DNA from: UBA2767 sp965228625
Lineage (GTDB): Bacteria > Pseudomonadota > Alphaproteobacteria > Rhizobiales > Methyloligellaceae
Direction: 5' to 3'
DNA: 64,000 bases
Assembly: GCA_965228625.1 (NCBI GenBank)
Contig: OZ245829.1
Span: 558,001 to 622,000, forward strand
This document shows positions 34,449-43,690 of this stretch, in pieces. The position numbers and the translations under genes were made by a program. The notes under the pieces were generated by a model, which worked only from the letters and a program-made list of their open reading frames with translations, had not been told where the DNA came from and ran no database searches. How positions within the stretch are numbered: the stretch's first letter is position 1; the number at the start of each line of letters is the position of its first letter.

Positions 34449-36149
34449 TTGCACCATACGGAAATCCTTTATGACGTTCTGGTCCTGCTGGTCGCGGCCG
34501 TCCTGATCGTTCCGGCGTTCAGGCGGCTGCGAACAAGCCCTGTTCTGGGCTATCTGACGGCGGGTATTCTGGTCGGTCCGTTCGGGCTGGCGCTCATAAG
34601 GGATTCGGCCGGAGCGCATACGCTAGCCGAGTTCGGCGTTGTCTTCCTCTTGTTCATGATCGGACTGGAGCTCTCGCTCGAGCGGTTGCGCTCCCTGGCG
34701 CATTATGTGTTCGGTCTCGGCGCACTTCAGGTCACGGTCACGGCATGCCTGATTGCCGGCGTGGCCCTCGCATTCGGGGCAAGTACCAACGCCGCAATCG
34801 TCATCGGCGGAGGCCTGGCCCTCTCGTCCACGGCGTTCGTACTGCAATTGCTGATCGAGCGCGGCGAACGGGCGGAACCCTTCGGCATGGTCTCGTTCTC
34901 GATCCTGCTGTTCCAGGACCTCGCCATCGTCCCAATGCTGATGCTGGTGACGCTGCTCGCCCAAGGCGACAGTTCCTTCGTCACGGCCGTGGGCATCGCC
35001 GTCCTGAAGGCGGCGCTCGCCCTGCTTCTCGTCGTCGGTGTCGGACGGCTGGTGCTGCGGCCGATCTACCGGATCATCGCCAACACACACAGCGCCGAAT
35101 TGTTCGTCGCAACGACCCTGCTTGTGGTTCTGGGCGCCGGCTGGTTGATGTCGCTCGTCGGCATCTCCATGGCGCTGGGCGCATTCCTCGCCGGCCTGCT
35201 TCTGTCGGAGAGCGAATACCGGCACCAGGTCGAGGCCGACATCAGACCGTTTCGCGGCATATTTCTCGGCCTGTTCTTCATGACGGTGGGCATGTCCATC
35301 AACATCGTGCTGATCTACAGCCAGTTGGCCACCATCGCCCTGATCGTCGTCAGCCTCATAGTCGGCAAGACCATCGTCACAGGATTGCTGTGTTACGCGT
35401 TCCGCGCGCCCGTCGGACGGTCGGTTCAGGTCGGGCTGCTGCTTTCCCAGGGCGGTGAGTTTGGCTTCATCCTGTTCCTCAAGGCAAACGTTCTTGGCAT
35501 TCTCAGTCCGGAACTCACCCAGATCCTGCTCGCGAGCGTGACGCTGACCATGGCGGCGACACCGGCCATGGCCTGGGCCGGTCAGCGCTTTTCCGCCGCC
35601 TGGTCTCGCCGGGAAAAAGAGAGCGTTGCCGGCGTCGAGCACATTACCGAGGGCCTAGAGGGTCACGTCCTGATTGCCGGCTTCGGGCGTGTCGGGCAGA
35701 CGGTCGCCAAGATCTTCTCCGCCGGCGGCATTCCCTATGTTGCGCTGGACATGGACACGCCCCGGATTGCCGCCTGCCGCGAGCGAGATCTGCCGGTCTT
35801 TTTCGGGGATGCGAGCCTGGTCGAGGTTCTCAACGCGGCGGGGGCGGGCCGCGCCCGCGGTGCGGTGATCACGATCGACAAAACGGCGACTGCGGACCGG
35901 ATCGTTGCCGCGCTCCACGAGTCCTCGCCCGACCTGCCCGTCGTCGTACGTGCCCGCGACCTGCCGCACAGCCGCCGCCTGGAAGAGGCAGGCGCGACGC
36001 AGGCCGTGCCGGAAACGCTCGAGTCCAGCCTACAACTCGGCGCGATCGCGATGACGTCGATGGGCGCGCGGCCCGATGAGGTCACCGAGATCCTTCAGGA
36101 ACTGCGCAACGACGATTATGCGAGCCTGGGCGAAACCGTTCACGTCTAG
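34449..36149 (+). CDS. Kef-type cation/proton antiporter with TrkA-N domain
   Basis: The protein has about 12 membrane helices of the CPA2 family (residues 1-385: GYLTAGILVGPFGLALI, SSTAFVLQLL, LLLSQGGEFGFILF). A cytosolic Rossmann TrkA-N domain follows (HVLIAGFGRVGQTVAKIFSAGGIPYVALDMD). It resembles KefB/YbaL and should exchange potassium for protons under gating by NAD(H) or glutathione conjugates. TTG at 34449 is preferred because GGGGAGA lies seven bases upstream and it gives the family N-terminus (HHTEILYDVLVLL). GTG at 34431 is the alternative. It converges with PPK2, stop codons being 8 bp apart. Confidence 0.88.
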   Translation: MHHTEILYDVLVLLVAAVLIVPAFRRLRTSPVLGYLTAGILVGPFGLALIRDSAGAHTLAEFGVVFLLFMIGLELSLERLRSLAHYVFGLGALQVTVTACLIAGVALAFGASTNAAIVIGGGLALSSTAFVLQLLIERGERAEPFGMVSFSILLFQDLAIVPMLMLVTLLAQGDSSFVTAVGIAVLKAALALLLVVGVGRLVLRPIYRIIANTHSAELFVATTLLVVLGAGWLMSLVGISMALGAFLAGLLLSESEYRHQVEADIRPFRGIFLGLFFMTVGMSINIVLIYSQLATIALIVVSLIVGKTIVTGLLCYAFRAPVGRSVQVGLLLSQGGEFGFILFLKANVLGILSPELTQILLASVTLTMAATPAMAWAGQRFSAAWSRREKESVAGVEHITEGLEGHVLIAGFGRVGQTVAKIFSAGGIPYVALDMDTPRIAACRERDLPVFFGDASLVEVLNAAGAGRARGAVITIDKTATADRIVAALHESSPDLPVVVRARDLPHSRRLEEAGATQAVPETLESSLQLGAIAMTSMGARPDEVTEILQELRNDDYASLGETVHV

Positions 36150-36157
36150 TCGGAAGA

Positions 36158-37000
36158 TCAGCCCTTCTTCTCTTCCTCAACGTCCGCGTGATAGCGGCGT
36201 TTGATGTCCGCGAGATCGACGGTCGGTTCCGGGGTCTTCATGTTCAGGCCCTGCATGGTCTCAACGACGATGCGCGCGACGGCGAGATTGCGGAACCACT
36301 TGTGATTGGCGGGTATCACGAACCAGGGTGCGTGATCGGTCGAACACTTGGACAGGGCATCCTCGAAGGCCTTCGTGTAGTCGTCCCACAGGTCGCGCTC
36401 GGTGTAATCGGAGTCGCTTATCTTCCAGTTCCGCGCCGGATCATCGATGCGTTGCTTGAACCGTTCGAGCTGTTCCTCCTTGCTGATGTGCAGGAAGAAC
36501 TTGAGGATCTTCGTCCCGTTGCTCGCAAGCGTGGCCTCGAAGTCATTGATCATGTCGTAGCGCTTCGACCACACCGACTTCGGCGCGAGCTTGTGGACCC
36601 TGACAACGAGAACGTCCTCATAGTGCGACCGGTTGAACACGGCGACACGGCCACGGCCCGGCGCATGCGGATGGACCCGCCACAGGAAGTCGTGCGCAAG
36701 CTCCTGCGGCGTGGGCTGTTTGAATCCGGCGACCGAGCACCCCTGCGGGTTCATGGCGCTCAGCACGTGGTTCACGGTACCGTCCTTGCCGCCGGCATCG
36801 AGTGCCTGGAGCACGATCAGCAGCGAGTGCTTGTCCTCCGCGTACATGAGGTACTGCAGGTCGGCGAGATGCTGCCGGTCTTTTTCGATCTCGGCGTCGG
36901 CTTGTTTGCGGTTCTTGTGGTGACCGGTAAACGACGGATCGATCTTGGCGAGTTTCACCTTCGACCCGGGCGTCACCATGAATTGCTTGCGGTAGTCCAT
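36158..37000 (-). CDS. ppk2: polyphosphate kinase 2
   Basis: The 280-residue protein has the PPK2 Walker A DAGGKDGTV at about residue 68, the lid segment HAPGRGRVAVFNRSHYEDVLVVRV with Walker B, and the C-terminal RYHADVEEEKKG tail. It transfers phosphate between polyphosphate and nucleotides. The length and N-terminus (YRKQFMVTPGSKVKLAKIDP) suggest the class that can phosphorylate AMP and ADP, which is my inference. Its ATG comes only 7 bp after the proton-ATPase stop, and its ribosome site (GGGAG) overlaps the end of that gene. The two are therefore co-transcribed and probably co-translated. Confidence 0.9.
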   Translation of the reverse strand: MDYRKQFMVTPGSKVKLAKIDPSFTGHHKNRKQADAEIEKDRQHLADLQYLMYAEDKHSLLIVLQALDAGGKDGTVNHVLSAMNPQGCSVAGFKQPTPQELAHDFLWRVHPHAPGRGRVAVFNRSHYEDVLVVRVHKLAPKSVWSKRYDMINDFEATLASNGTKILKFFLHISKEEQLERFKQRIDDPARNWKISDSDYTERDLWDDYTKAFEDALSKCSTDHAPWFVIPANHKWFRNLAVARIVVETMQGLNMKTPEPTVDLADIKRRYHADVEEEKKG

Positions 37001-37007
37001 ATCGCCC

Positions 37008-39542
37008 CTACTCCCTCAACCGGCGGCGATGATGCAGGCCACCGAAACTGTCGAGTGGACGCACGACGAGGCGAAGCAAGGGGCCGCTCTTGCGGCGATG
37101 CAGGACGAACCGCCGGGCGCCGACCTTGATGACGTCGAGCACAAACATCCACGCGATGTTGTAGATCCAGACGAGACCGATCCCCCACCAGGCCAGCGCC
37201 GGAACCAGCACGCCGTAGGCGCAAATGAGTACGGCGACGATCTGGGTCGCGACGATGGCTGTGAACAGCGACCGGCTCGGATAAGGCGGCTTCCAGAAGA
37301 ATCCGGTCGACCGGGTGAGAAACAGCATCAGGTGGCCGCCGGCGACGAGCTGCAGGAACATCAGCGTCTGGAGCTTGTCTTGGCTCAGCCCGTAGACCGT
37401 GTCACCGATATAGAGAAGGCCGAAACTCTGGACCACCGCGGCGAGGCCGAGGACCGTCGAGACGATGAGAATGTTGTCCATTTGCCATTTGACCGGCTTT
37501 TCGTCGACCGCCGCATTGTCGAACGCGATCGTCATGATCGGGACGTCGTCGAGCAGCGCCAGCGCGATGATCATCACCGGCGTGAGGGGAAAGAAGTTGT
37601 AGGTGATCGAGGCGAGCACGACGAACACCATGATGTCGATGGTCATGGCGATGCGGTAGAGCGTATAGCTGGTCATGCGGCGGAAGATGCGCCGCGCCTC
37701 CTCGATCCCGTCAATGATGACCGACAGACCCGGTGCGGTCAGGATCAGCGCGGCGGCCGCCCGCGCCGCGTCGGTCGCCCCGGAAACCGCGATCCCGACG
37801 TCGGCCTGTTTCAGCGCGGGCGCATCGTTAACGCCATCACCGGTCATGCCGACAATGTGGTGGTCCTCCTGCAGCACCTTGACGATGGCATATTTGTGCT
37901 CGGGGAAAACTTCCGCGAACCCGTCGCTTTTCTCGATTTGCTCGACTTCCCTTTGAGGAATGACGCCCTTGACCGGATCTTGGGCGAAGAACTGGCCCGC
38001 CGGTTCGATATTGGTGCCCATGCCGAGCTGGCCGGCGATTTGGCGGGCGATGGCCGCATTGTCGCCGGTGACCATCTTGACCGCCACGCCATATGCCCTT
38101 GCGCGGGCAATGGTCTCCTTCGAATCCGTCCGCGGCGGGTCGAACAGGGGCAGAATTCCAAGGAACGACCATCTGTTGCCGGTGTCGGCGCGAGCGACGC
38201 CCAAGGTCCGGAAGCCCTTACCGGCGAAATCGTCAACCAGCGCTTCAACCTTCTTGCGCTCCGCGCCTTTCAGCTTTGCCAGCGCGATGATGACCTGCGG
38301 CGCGCCCTTGCTCACTTTGAAGGTCTTGCCCTTGGCGTCGGTGACGGTCGCTTCGGTGCGCTTGCCCACCGGATCAAACGGCACATAGGCCTTCTGTTTG
38401 TAGGCATCAAGCACGGATGCCGTCTTCAGTCCCGCGAGCACCGCATCGTCGATCGGATCATGATCCTCGGCCCGTGACGCCAGTGCGCCCGCCAGAACCA
38501 CGTCGTCGGGTTTTGTCTTGCCGAAGGGTTGAATTTGCCCAAGCGTCAGCTTGTTCTGGGTCAGTGTCCCTGTTTTGTCCGAACACAGGATATCGATGCC
38601 GGCGAGTTCCTCGATCGATTCCAGCCGGGATACGATTGCTTTCTTGCGCGCGAGCAGTTTGGCTCCCAACGCCATGGTGACGGACAGCACGGCCGGCATC
38701 GCCACCGGCACCGAGGCGACCAGGAGGATGAGGACGAACGAGGCCAGCCGCAGGAGCCCGTCGCGGTCGATATCACCATGCATGGCGGCGAGCCGGTCAA
38801 TGGTGAGGATTGCGGCAAGCGCCACGGCGAAGATGATCAGGAAATCGCCGATGCGGATGACCGCCTTCTGGAAATGCGAAATGGCGCCGGCGCTCTCCAC
38901 CAGCTTCGCGGTCTTGCCGAAGAACGTGTTGCTGCCCGTGGCCGTCACCACCGCGACCATCTCGCCCTGCTTCACGATCGAGCCGGAATAGGCGACCTGG
39001 CCGGGTTTCCGGGTTACGGGGAGCGACTCACCGGTAAGCGCGGCCTGATCAATGCTGGCATAGTCGCCGTCGATCAGCAGCGTGTCCGCGGGCACCACGT
39101 CACCGAGACGGATGCGGACAATGTCTCCGGGCACGAGGGATGTGGCGGCAACCTCCGACCACTTGCCGTCGCGCAGCGCCCGCGCCTTCAGGGCAAGCGA
39201 GCTTTTCAACGCGTCCAGCGCGTCCGACGCCTGATGATCCTCCCAGAAACCGAGGCCGGCATTCATCAGCAGAAGCACCAGGATGATCACGAAGTCGCCG
39301 ATATCGCCGACGACCAGCGCCATGATACCCGCGGCCTCGATCATCCACGGGATCGGAGCCCAGAAGAACGGCTTCAGTTTCTGGAACAGGCTGGTCTTTT
39401 CTTCAGCGAGAGCATTGGCGCCGTATTGCGTGAGGCGCTTTCCGGCTTCCGATCCCGACAGGCCCTTTGCCGGGTCGACGTCGAGCTGTTTCAGAGTTTC
39501 GGAAATCGACTTTGTGTCAGCCGCCTTTCCCGTCTCTGCCAT
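37008..39542 (-). CDS. P3A-type proton-transporting ATPase
   Basis: The 844-residue pump has TGESLPVTRKPG, the phosphorylation site CSDKTGTLTQNKL, TGDGVNDAPALKQADVGIAVSGATDAARAA (given in parts), and a membrane entry segment FFWAPIPWMIEAAGI. These are characteristic of plasma-membrane H-ATPases of plants, fungi and some prokaryotes. It should pump protons out at the expense of ATP. The ATG at 39542 (MAETGK) was chosen; longer readings add sequence not seen in the family. The C-terminus lacks a long autoinhibitory tail. It leads an operon with ppk2 and is divergent from the SulP gene. Confidence 0.9.
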   Translation of the reverse strand: MAETGKAADTKSISETLKQLDVDPAKGLSGSEAGKRLTQYGANALAEEKTSLFQKLKPFFWAPIPWMIEAAGIMALVVGDIGDFVIILVLLLMNAGLGFWEDHQASDALDALKSSLALKARALRDGKWSEVAATSLVPGDIVRIRLGDVVPADTLLIDGDYASIDQAALTGESLPVTRKPGQVAYSGSIVKQGEMVAVVTATGSNTFFGKTAKLVESAGAISHFQKAVIRIGDFLIIFAVALAAILTIDRLAAMHGDIDRDGLLRLASFVLILLVASVPVAMPAVLSVTMALGAKLLARKKAIVSRLESIEELAGIDILCSDKTGTLTQNKLTLGQIQPFGKTKPDDVVLAGALASRAEDHDPIDDAVLAGLKTASVLDAYKQKAYVPFDPVGKRTEATVTDAKGKTFKVSKGAPQVIIALAKLKGAERKKVEALVDDFAGKGFRTLGVARADTGNRWSFLGILPLFDPPRTDSKETIARARAYGVAVKMVTGDNAAIARQIAGQLGMGTNIEPAGQFFAQDPVKGVIPQREVEQIEKSDGFAEVFPEHKYAIVKVLQEDHHIVGMTGDGVNDAPALKQADVGIAVSGATDAARAAAALILTAPGLSVIIDGIEEARRIFRRMTSYTLYRIAMTIDIMVFVVLASITYNFFPLTPVMIIALALLDDVPIMTIAFDNAAVDEKPVKWQMDNILIVSTVLGLAAVVQSFGLLYIGDTVYGLSQDKLQTLMFLQLVAGGHLMLFLTRSTGFFWKPPYPSRSLFTAIVATQIVAVLICAYGVLVPALAWWGIGLVWIYNIAWMFVLDVIKVGARRFVLHRRKSGPLLRLVVRPLDSFGGLHHRRRLRE

Positions 39543-39735
39543 GACGCCACGCTCCACAAATCGGGCAAGCTTACCGTCCCCGACCGCGGCCGGCCGCACC
39601 CAAGTACTTGACCTTACTCCAATAACGGGTGGGCTCAACCGAAAAGTCGCAAACGCACTGGGTGCGCCTGTAGCTTGACCTTGGCGGGGCTATGCTCAAC
39701 AACACAATCATGCACAGGGGCATCGAGGTGAACGG

Positions 39736-41463
39736 ATGACCAGGGATCAGGAGCCCTTGGCGAAGTTTCGGCTGCCCGTCCTTGGCGGTGTTCTTCCCCT
39801 CCGCCGCGCACAGATCCCGACCGAGATCATCGCCGGAATAACGCTTGCGGCTTTGGCTATCCCCGAAGTCATGGGCTACACCAAGATCGCCGGCACCCCG
39901 GTTATCACCGGCCTCTACACGCTGCTCGTTCCCGCCTGCCTGTTCGCCATCTTCAGCTCGTCGCGCCATTTGGTTGTCGGCGCGGATTCGGCGACGGCAG
40001 CGATCCTGGCGAGCGGCCTCGTCGGCGTGGCAGCGGTCGGAACCGGTGAATATCTGGCGCTTGCGAGCCTGCTCGCCCTCATGGTCGGCGTGCTGCTCGT
40101 TGTCGCGAGCGCGGTCGGCCTCGGGTTCATGGCCGATTTCCTGTCCAGGACAGTGCTCGTCGGTTTCTTGTCCGGTGTCGGCATACAGGTCGCCGCACAC
40201 GCCCTGTCGGAACTCCTCTGCGTCAAGGCGGCACATCACGACATTGCAACGTTGCTCGCGGCCCTTTGGGCCGGCGGCGTAAAACTGAACGCAGCCGCAC
40301 TGATGGTGGCCGCGGCCGTGCTGGCTGTGATCGGGGCGAGCACATTTGCCTCAAAGTACGTCGGCGTTCGCGTTCCCGGCCCGATGATCGCCGTCGTCGG
40401 CGCGGTTCTCGCGAGCTGGATGTTCGACCTCAAGGCGCATCTTCCGGTTGTCGGTACCGTCCCTGCCGGGCTGCCGGATTTCACACTGCCGGATGTCGAC
40501 TGGAGCCTGTCGCTGATCTGGCAGCTTTTCCCGACCGCCTTCTCCATGGTGGTCGTCGTCCTGGCGCAAAGCGCGGCGACCTCCCGCGCCTATGCGGCGC
40601 GCTACAATGAACGGCTCAACGAGGAAAAAGACCTTCTCGGCCTCGGCCTCGCCAATCTGGGCGCCGGCTTCAGCGGGACGTTTGTCGTCAACGGCAGCCC
40701 GACCAAGACCGAAATGGTTGATGCCGCGGGAGGTCGAAGCCAATTGTCGCTCATCGTGGCGTCCGTCGTCGTTCTGCTCACGCTGCTGTTCCTGACGAGA
40801 CCGCTGAGCTATCTCCCCGACGCGGTTCTTTCGGCTATTGTCTTTCTGATCGGCGTCAAGCTGGTCGATGTGACCGGACTAAAGAACATCTACGGGCAGC
40901 GGCGGATGGAGTTCTGGCTCGCGATCGCGACGGCGGCGGTCGTCGTCGCGCTCGGCGTAGAGAAGGGAATCCTGTTCGCTATCCTGTTCTCGCTCATCGT
41001 ACATACGCGCCATGGCTACCGGCCGAAGAACCTCCTCATTGCGCACAGCTCGTCCGGTGAGTGGCAGGCGAGACAACTCGACAGTGGCGTGCAGGCGGCG
41101 CCGGGCCTGCTGATCTACCGTTTCAATCACAGCATGTACTATGCAAACGCCGAACGGATGCAGGAGGAGATCTATTGCCTGGTCCGGGATGCGAAGCCAC
41201 CTCTCAAATGGTTCTGCATCGACACCTCACCGGTTGATGACGTGGACTACACCGCCGCCGGGACGTTGACGGAAATCATGGCCAACCTGCAGGGGCAGTC
41301 CATCAGGCTGGTGTTCGCGCAGGACGTAGACGACATCAACAGCAAGAGCCGCAAGGAACTCGAAGCGCTGTCGGAAGACGCACGTGTATACAAGTCGCTG
41401 GATGCCGTGCTGAGAGCCTATCAAAGGGAATCACGTGGCCGTGCGGAAAAGAATCGGCGCTGA
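39736..41463 (+). CDS. SulP-family anion transporter with STAS domain
   Basis: The 575-residue protein has the SulP core of 10-14 helices, with ITLAALAIPEVMGYTKIAGTPVITGLY at the start, a conserved GLANLGAGFSGTFVVNGSPTKTEM segment in the middle, and a STAS domain from about residue 450 (LLIYRFNHSMYYANAERM; FCIDTSPVDDVDYTAAGTL). Family members move sulfate, bicarbonate or dicarboxylates. The substrate cannot be told from sequence. It is divergent from the proton ATPase across 193 bp, and a proton-coupled mechanism would fit that neighbour. Confidence 0.9.
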   Translation: MTRDQEPLAKFRLPVLGGVLPLRRAQIPTEIIAGITLAALAIPEVMGYTKIAGTPVITGLYTLLVPACLFAIFSSSRHLVVGADSATAAILASGLVGVAAVGTGEYLALASLLALMVGVLLVVASAVGLGFMADFLSRTVLVGFLSGVGIQVAAHALSELLCVKAAHHDIATLLAALWAGGVKLNAAALMVAAAVLAVIGASTFASKYVGVRVPGPMIAVVGAVLASWMFDLKAHLPVVGTVPAGLPDFTLPDVDWSLSLIWQLFPTAFSMVVVVLAQSAATSRAYAARYNERLNEEKDLLGLGLANLGAGFSGTFVVNGSPTKTEMVDAAGGRSQLSLIVASVVVLLTLLFLTRPLSYLPDAVLSAIVFLIGVKLVDVTGLKNIYGQRRMEFWLAIATAAVVVALGVEKGILFAILFSLIVHTRHGYRPKNLLIAHSSSGEWQARQLDSGVQAAPGLLIYRFNHSMYYANAERMQEEIYCLVRDAKPPLKWFCIDTSPVDDVDYTAAGTLTEIMANLQGQSIRLVFAQDVDDINSKSRKELEALSEDARVYKSLDAVLRAYQRESRGRAEKNRR

Positions 41464-41583
41464 CGCGATTCCCGCCGACACACGCATCCAGGTTCCAATT
41501 CAGCCCGCACCGCTCGCAAAACGCCGCTGTTTTTCGCCGTGCGGCGCTCTCAAATGCAGAATTCTTAATGCTGCCTCAGACCC

Positions 41584-41598
41584 TTAACGATCCGTTAA
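41584..41598. promoter_or_regulatory. CtrA-type box upstream of minC
   Basis: TTAACGATCCGTTAA matches the consensus TTAA-N7-TTAA of the cell-cycle regulator CtrA exactly and is followed by CC. It lies 31 bp before the minC start, a position overlapping the probable promoter and so more consistent with repression than activation. CtrA control of min genes is reported in Sinorhizobium meliloti. Confidence 0.7.
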
Positions 41599-41629
41599 CC
41601 ATATTCAATCCAGATGGTGTTGCGAGGGT

Positions 41630-42358
41630 TTGAGCATAGCGGTGAAGGTTTTGGCTGACATTTGCACCCCGTTTAGACTGGTTGGACGTTCACACGTTCT
41701 TTTCGTGCTGACGCCCCAGCCACCACTTGCCTTTTGGCTGACGGAGCTGGACGCCTGGGTCCAGCGCTCTCAGGGGTTTTTCGAGGGCAAACCAATTGTC
41801 CTCGATCTGTCTCAAGTGTCACTGGCCAAACCGGAATTCACCGCACTGATTGCCGAACTGAAGAAGCGCAACATACCTGTAGTTGCGGTTGACGGTGTTG
41901 ACTCGTCGTTGCTCGATCCGGACCTGCCGCCCTTGATGAGCAGCAGCAAACGGTCGAGTGAGATGATCAAGGTTGCGGATGATTCAACGGTTGATGCCCA
42001 GGTCACGGCCGAAGACCATCCGCCCAAACTGACGTCGCTGGTGATCGACAAACCGGTTCGCTCCGGCCAGTCGATTGTCTGCAAGAACGGCGACGTCACG
42101 GTTCTGGGCTCGATAGCATCGGGCGCCGAGGTCATTGCCGGCGGATCGATCCACATCTATGGGACGCTGTTGGGGCGGGCGATGGCCGGTGTGGCCGGGA
42201 ACGCCCAGGCGCGCATCTTCTGTAGGAACTTCAACCCCGAGCTTGTGGCAATCGACGGGACATATGCGACCGTCGAGGACGCACCCTCTCACCTGTGTGG
42301 CAGACCCGTTCAGGCCTGGCTGGAGCAGGACTCACTGCACCTGAGAGAGCTCGACTAA
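41630..42358 (+). CDS. minC: septum site-determining protein MinC
   Basis: The 242-residue protein has an N-terminal MinC domain (RLVGRSHVLFVLTP; DAWVQRSQGFFEGKPIVLDLS) and a C-terminal beta-helix domain (QSIVCKNGDVTVLGSIASGAEVIAGGSIHIYG; GRAMAGVAGN). It blocks FtsZ assembly away from midcell. The start is probably the TTG at 41630 behind GCGAGGG; a GTG four codons later is possible. It is the first gene of minCDE, 21 bp before minD. Confidence 0.92.
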   Translation: MSIAVKVLADICTPFRLVGRSHVLFVLTPQPPLAFWLTELDAWVQRSQGFFEGKPIVLDLSQVSLAKPEFTALIAELKKRNIPVVAVDGVDSSLLDPDLPPLMSSSKRSSEMIKVADDSTVDAQVTAEDHPPKLTSLVIDKPVRSGQSIVCKNGDVTVLGSIASGAEVIAGGSIHIYGTLLGRAMAGVAGNAQARIFCRNFNPELVAIDGTYATVEDAPSHLCGRPVQAWLEQDSLHLRELD

Positions 42359-42379
42359 GCAAACGGAGGAGAGGATAAA

Positions 42380-43195
42380 ATGGCCAGAGTAATGGTCGTA
42401 ACATCCGGAAAAGGCGGGGTCGGAAAGACCACATCCACCGCCGCGCTGGGAGCCGCCCTGGCGCAAAGTGGCCAGACCGTCGCCATGGTCGACTTCGATG
42501 TCGGCCTGCGCAATCTCGATCTGATCATGGGCGCGGAACGCCGCGTCGTTTTCGACCTGATCAACGTCATCCAGGGCCAGGCCAAGCTGGCCCAGGCGCT
42601 GATCCGCGACAAGCGGCTGGACAACCTGTTCCTCCTGCCCGCCTCGCAGACACGCGACAAGGACGCGCTGACCGAGGCCGGAGTCGCCAAGGTTATCCAC
42701 GAGCTGAGCGCCAATTTCGACTGGGTCATCTGCGACAGCCCCGCCGGCATCGGCAAAGGCGCCGTGTACGCCATGCAGCATGCCGACATCGCCGTCATCG
42801 TCACCAATCCGGAGATCTCTTCGGTGCGCGACTCAGATCGCATCATCGGCCTGCTCGACGCCAAGACGGAGAAGGCGAAGAAGGGCCAGTCGGTTGAGAA
42901 GTATCTGCTTATCGCCCGTTACGATGAGGCCCGCGCCTCGTCCGGCGACATGCTGGAAATCGACGATATTCTCGAAATCCTGTCGATCCCGCTGCTCGGC
43001 GTCGTGCCGGAAAGCCAGGAAGTGCTCCGGGCATCGAACTTCGGTTCGCCGGTCACGGTCTGCAGCCCGAAGAGCGCGCCGTCGCAGGCGTACAACGCGG
43101 CTTCCCGGCGGCTGAACGGCGAAGTCATCGAACTGACGATCCCGAAGGAGAAGACCCGGCTGTTTGGCCGGATATTCGGCGGGAGGGCAGCATGA
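42380..43195 (+). CDS. minD: septum site-determining protein MinD
   Basis: The 271-residue ATPase has the deviant Walker A SGKGGVGKTTST, a MVDFDVGLRNLDLIMG segment, DSPAGIGKG and a C-terminal amphipathic membrane-targeting helix (KTRLFGRIFGG). It binds the membrane as an ATP dimer and recruits MinC and MinE. The ribosome site GGAGGAGAGG precedes the ATG. Its stop overlaps the minE start (ATGA). Confidence 0.95.
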   Translation: MARVMVVTSGKGGVGKTTSTAALGAALAQSGQTVAMVDFDVGLRNLDLIMGAERRVVFDLINVIQGQAKLAQALIRDKRLDNLFLLPASQTRDKDALTEAGVAKVIHELSANFDWVICDSPAGIGKGAVYAMQHADIAVIVTNPEISSVRDSDRIIGLLDAKTEKAKKGQSVEKYLLIARYDEARASSGDMLEIDDILEILSIPLLGVVPESQEVLRASNFGSPVTVCSPKSAPSQAYNAASRRLNGEVIELTIPKEKTRLFGRIFGGRAA

Positions 43196-43470
43196 AGTGG
43201 TTTCGTCTGTTTAAACGCGAAAATCCGTCCGCCGTCGCAAAGGACAGAATTCGCATCCTGCTGGCACACGAACGTAGCGTGACGGGAAGCTCCAATCTGA
43301 TAGCGCTGCTGAGGAACGAGATCCTGCTGGCCGTCGCGAAGTACATTCCGGTGGACCTTGAGCAGGTCGACGTAAACATGCAGCGCGGCGAGATGCTCTC
43401 GACGCTTCAGATCGACATCCAGATTCCGGTTTCGGCCAAACCGCGGGAAGTTGCCGCCTGCGACGCATAA
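43192..43470 (+). CDS. minE: cell division topological specificity factor MinE
   Basis: The 92-residue protein has the N-terminal membrane-binding and MinD-activating part (WFRLFKRENPSAVAKDRIRILLAHER) and the dimerisation domain (RNEILLAVAKYIPVDLEQVDVNM), given here in fragments. It stimulates MinD ATPase to set up pole-to-pole oscillation. It overlaps minD by 4 bp and ends the operon. Confidence 0.94.
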   Translation: MKWFRLFKRENPSAVAKDRIRILLAHERSVTGSSNLIALLRNEILLAVAKYIPVDLEQVDVNMQRGEMLSTLQIDIQIPVSAKPREVAACDA

Positions 43471-43499
43471 CGGCAGCTTCCGGAATGGCCGGGGTCTGA

Positions 43500-43535
43500 A
43501 GCGGACGCTCAGGGGAACGATTGTGGGCGTCCGCT
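43500..43535 (+). terminator. inverted repeat after minE
   Basis: AGCGGACGC (43500-43508) and GCGTCCGCT (43527-43535) are perfect nine-base arms around an 18-base loop, 30 bp after the minE stop. There is no T-run, so its use as terminator is uncertain. Confidence 0.4.
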
Positions 43536-43690
43536 GAAGGCTGCACTCATTGCCTTCAGCGGCCGGAATACCGGTTGGGCATCACCAAGTGCCATGTGCG
43601 CGTCATCGCTGCTTGTGCACAACGAATGATTCTCGCAAATCGATACGTCAAAGGATACCTTCGGAGCGCAGGCAAGCAAGGACCGCTCCC

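Noticed and set aside
37029..38477. Antisense frame of 482 codons inside the proton ATPase
   Set aside because: Composition (Asp/Arg/Gly-rich) and lack of any family match mark it as a shadow of the ATPase gene.
41630..43470. minCDE as signs of a plasmid or unusual element
   Set aside because: The genes are a normal chromosomal operon with standard lengths and overlaps.
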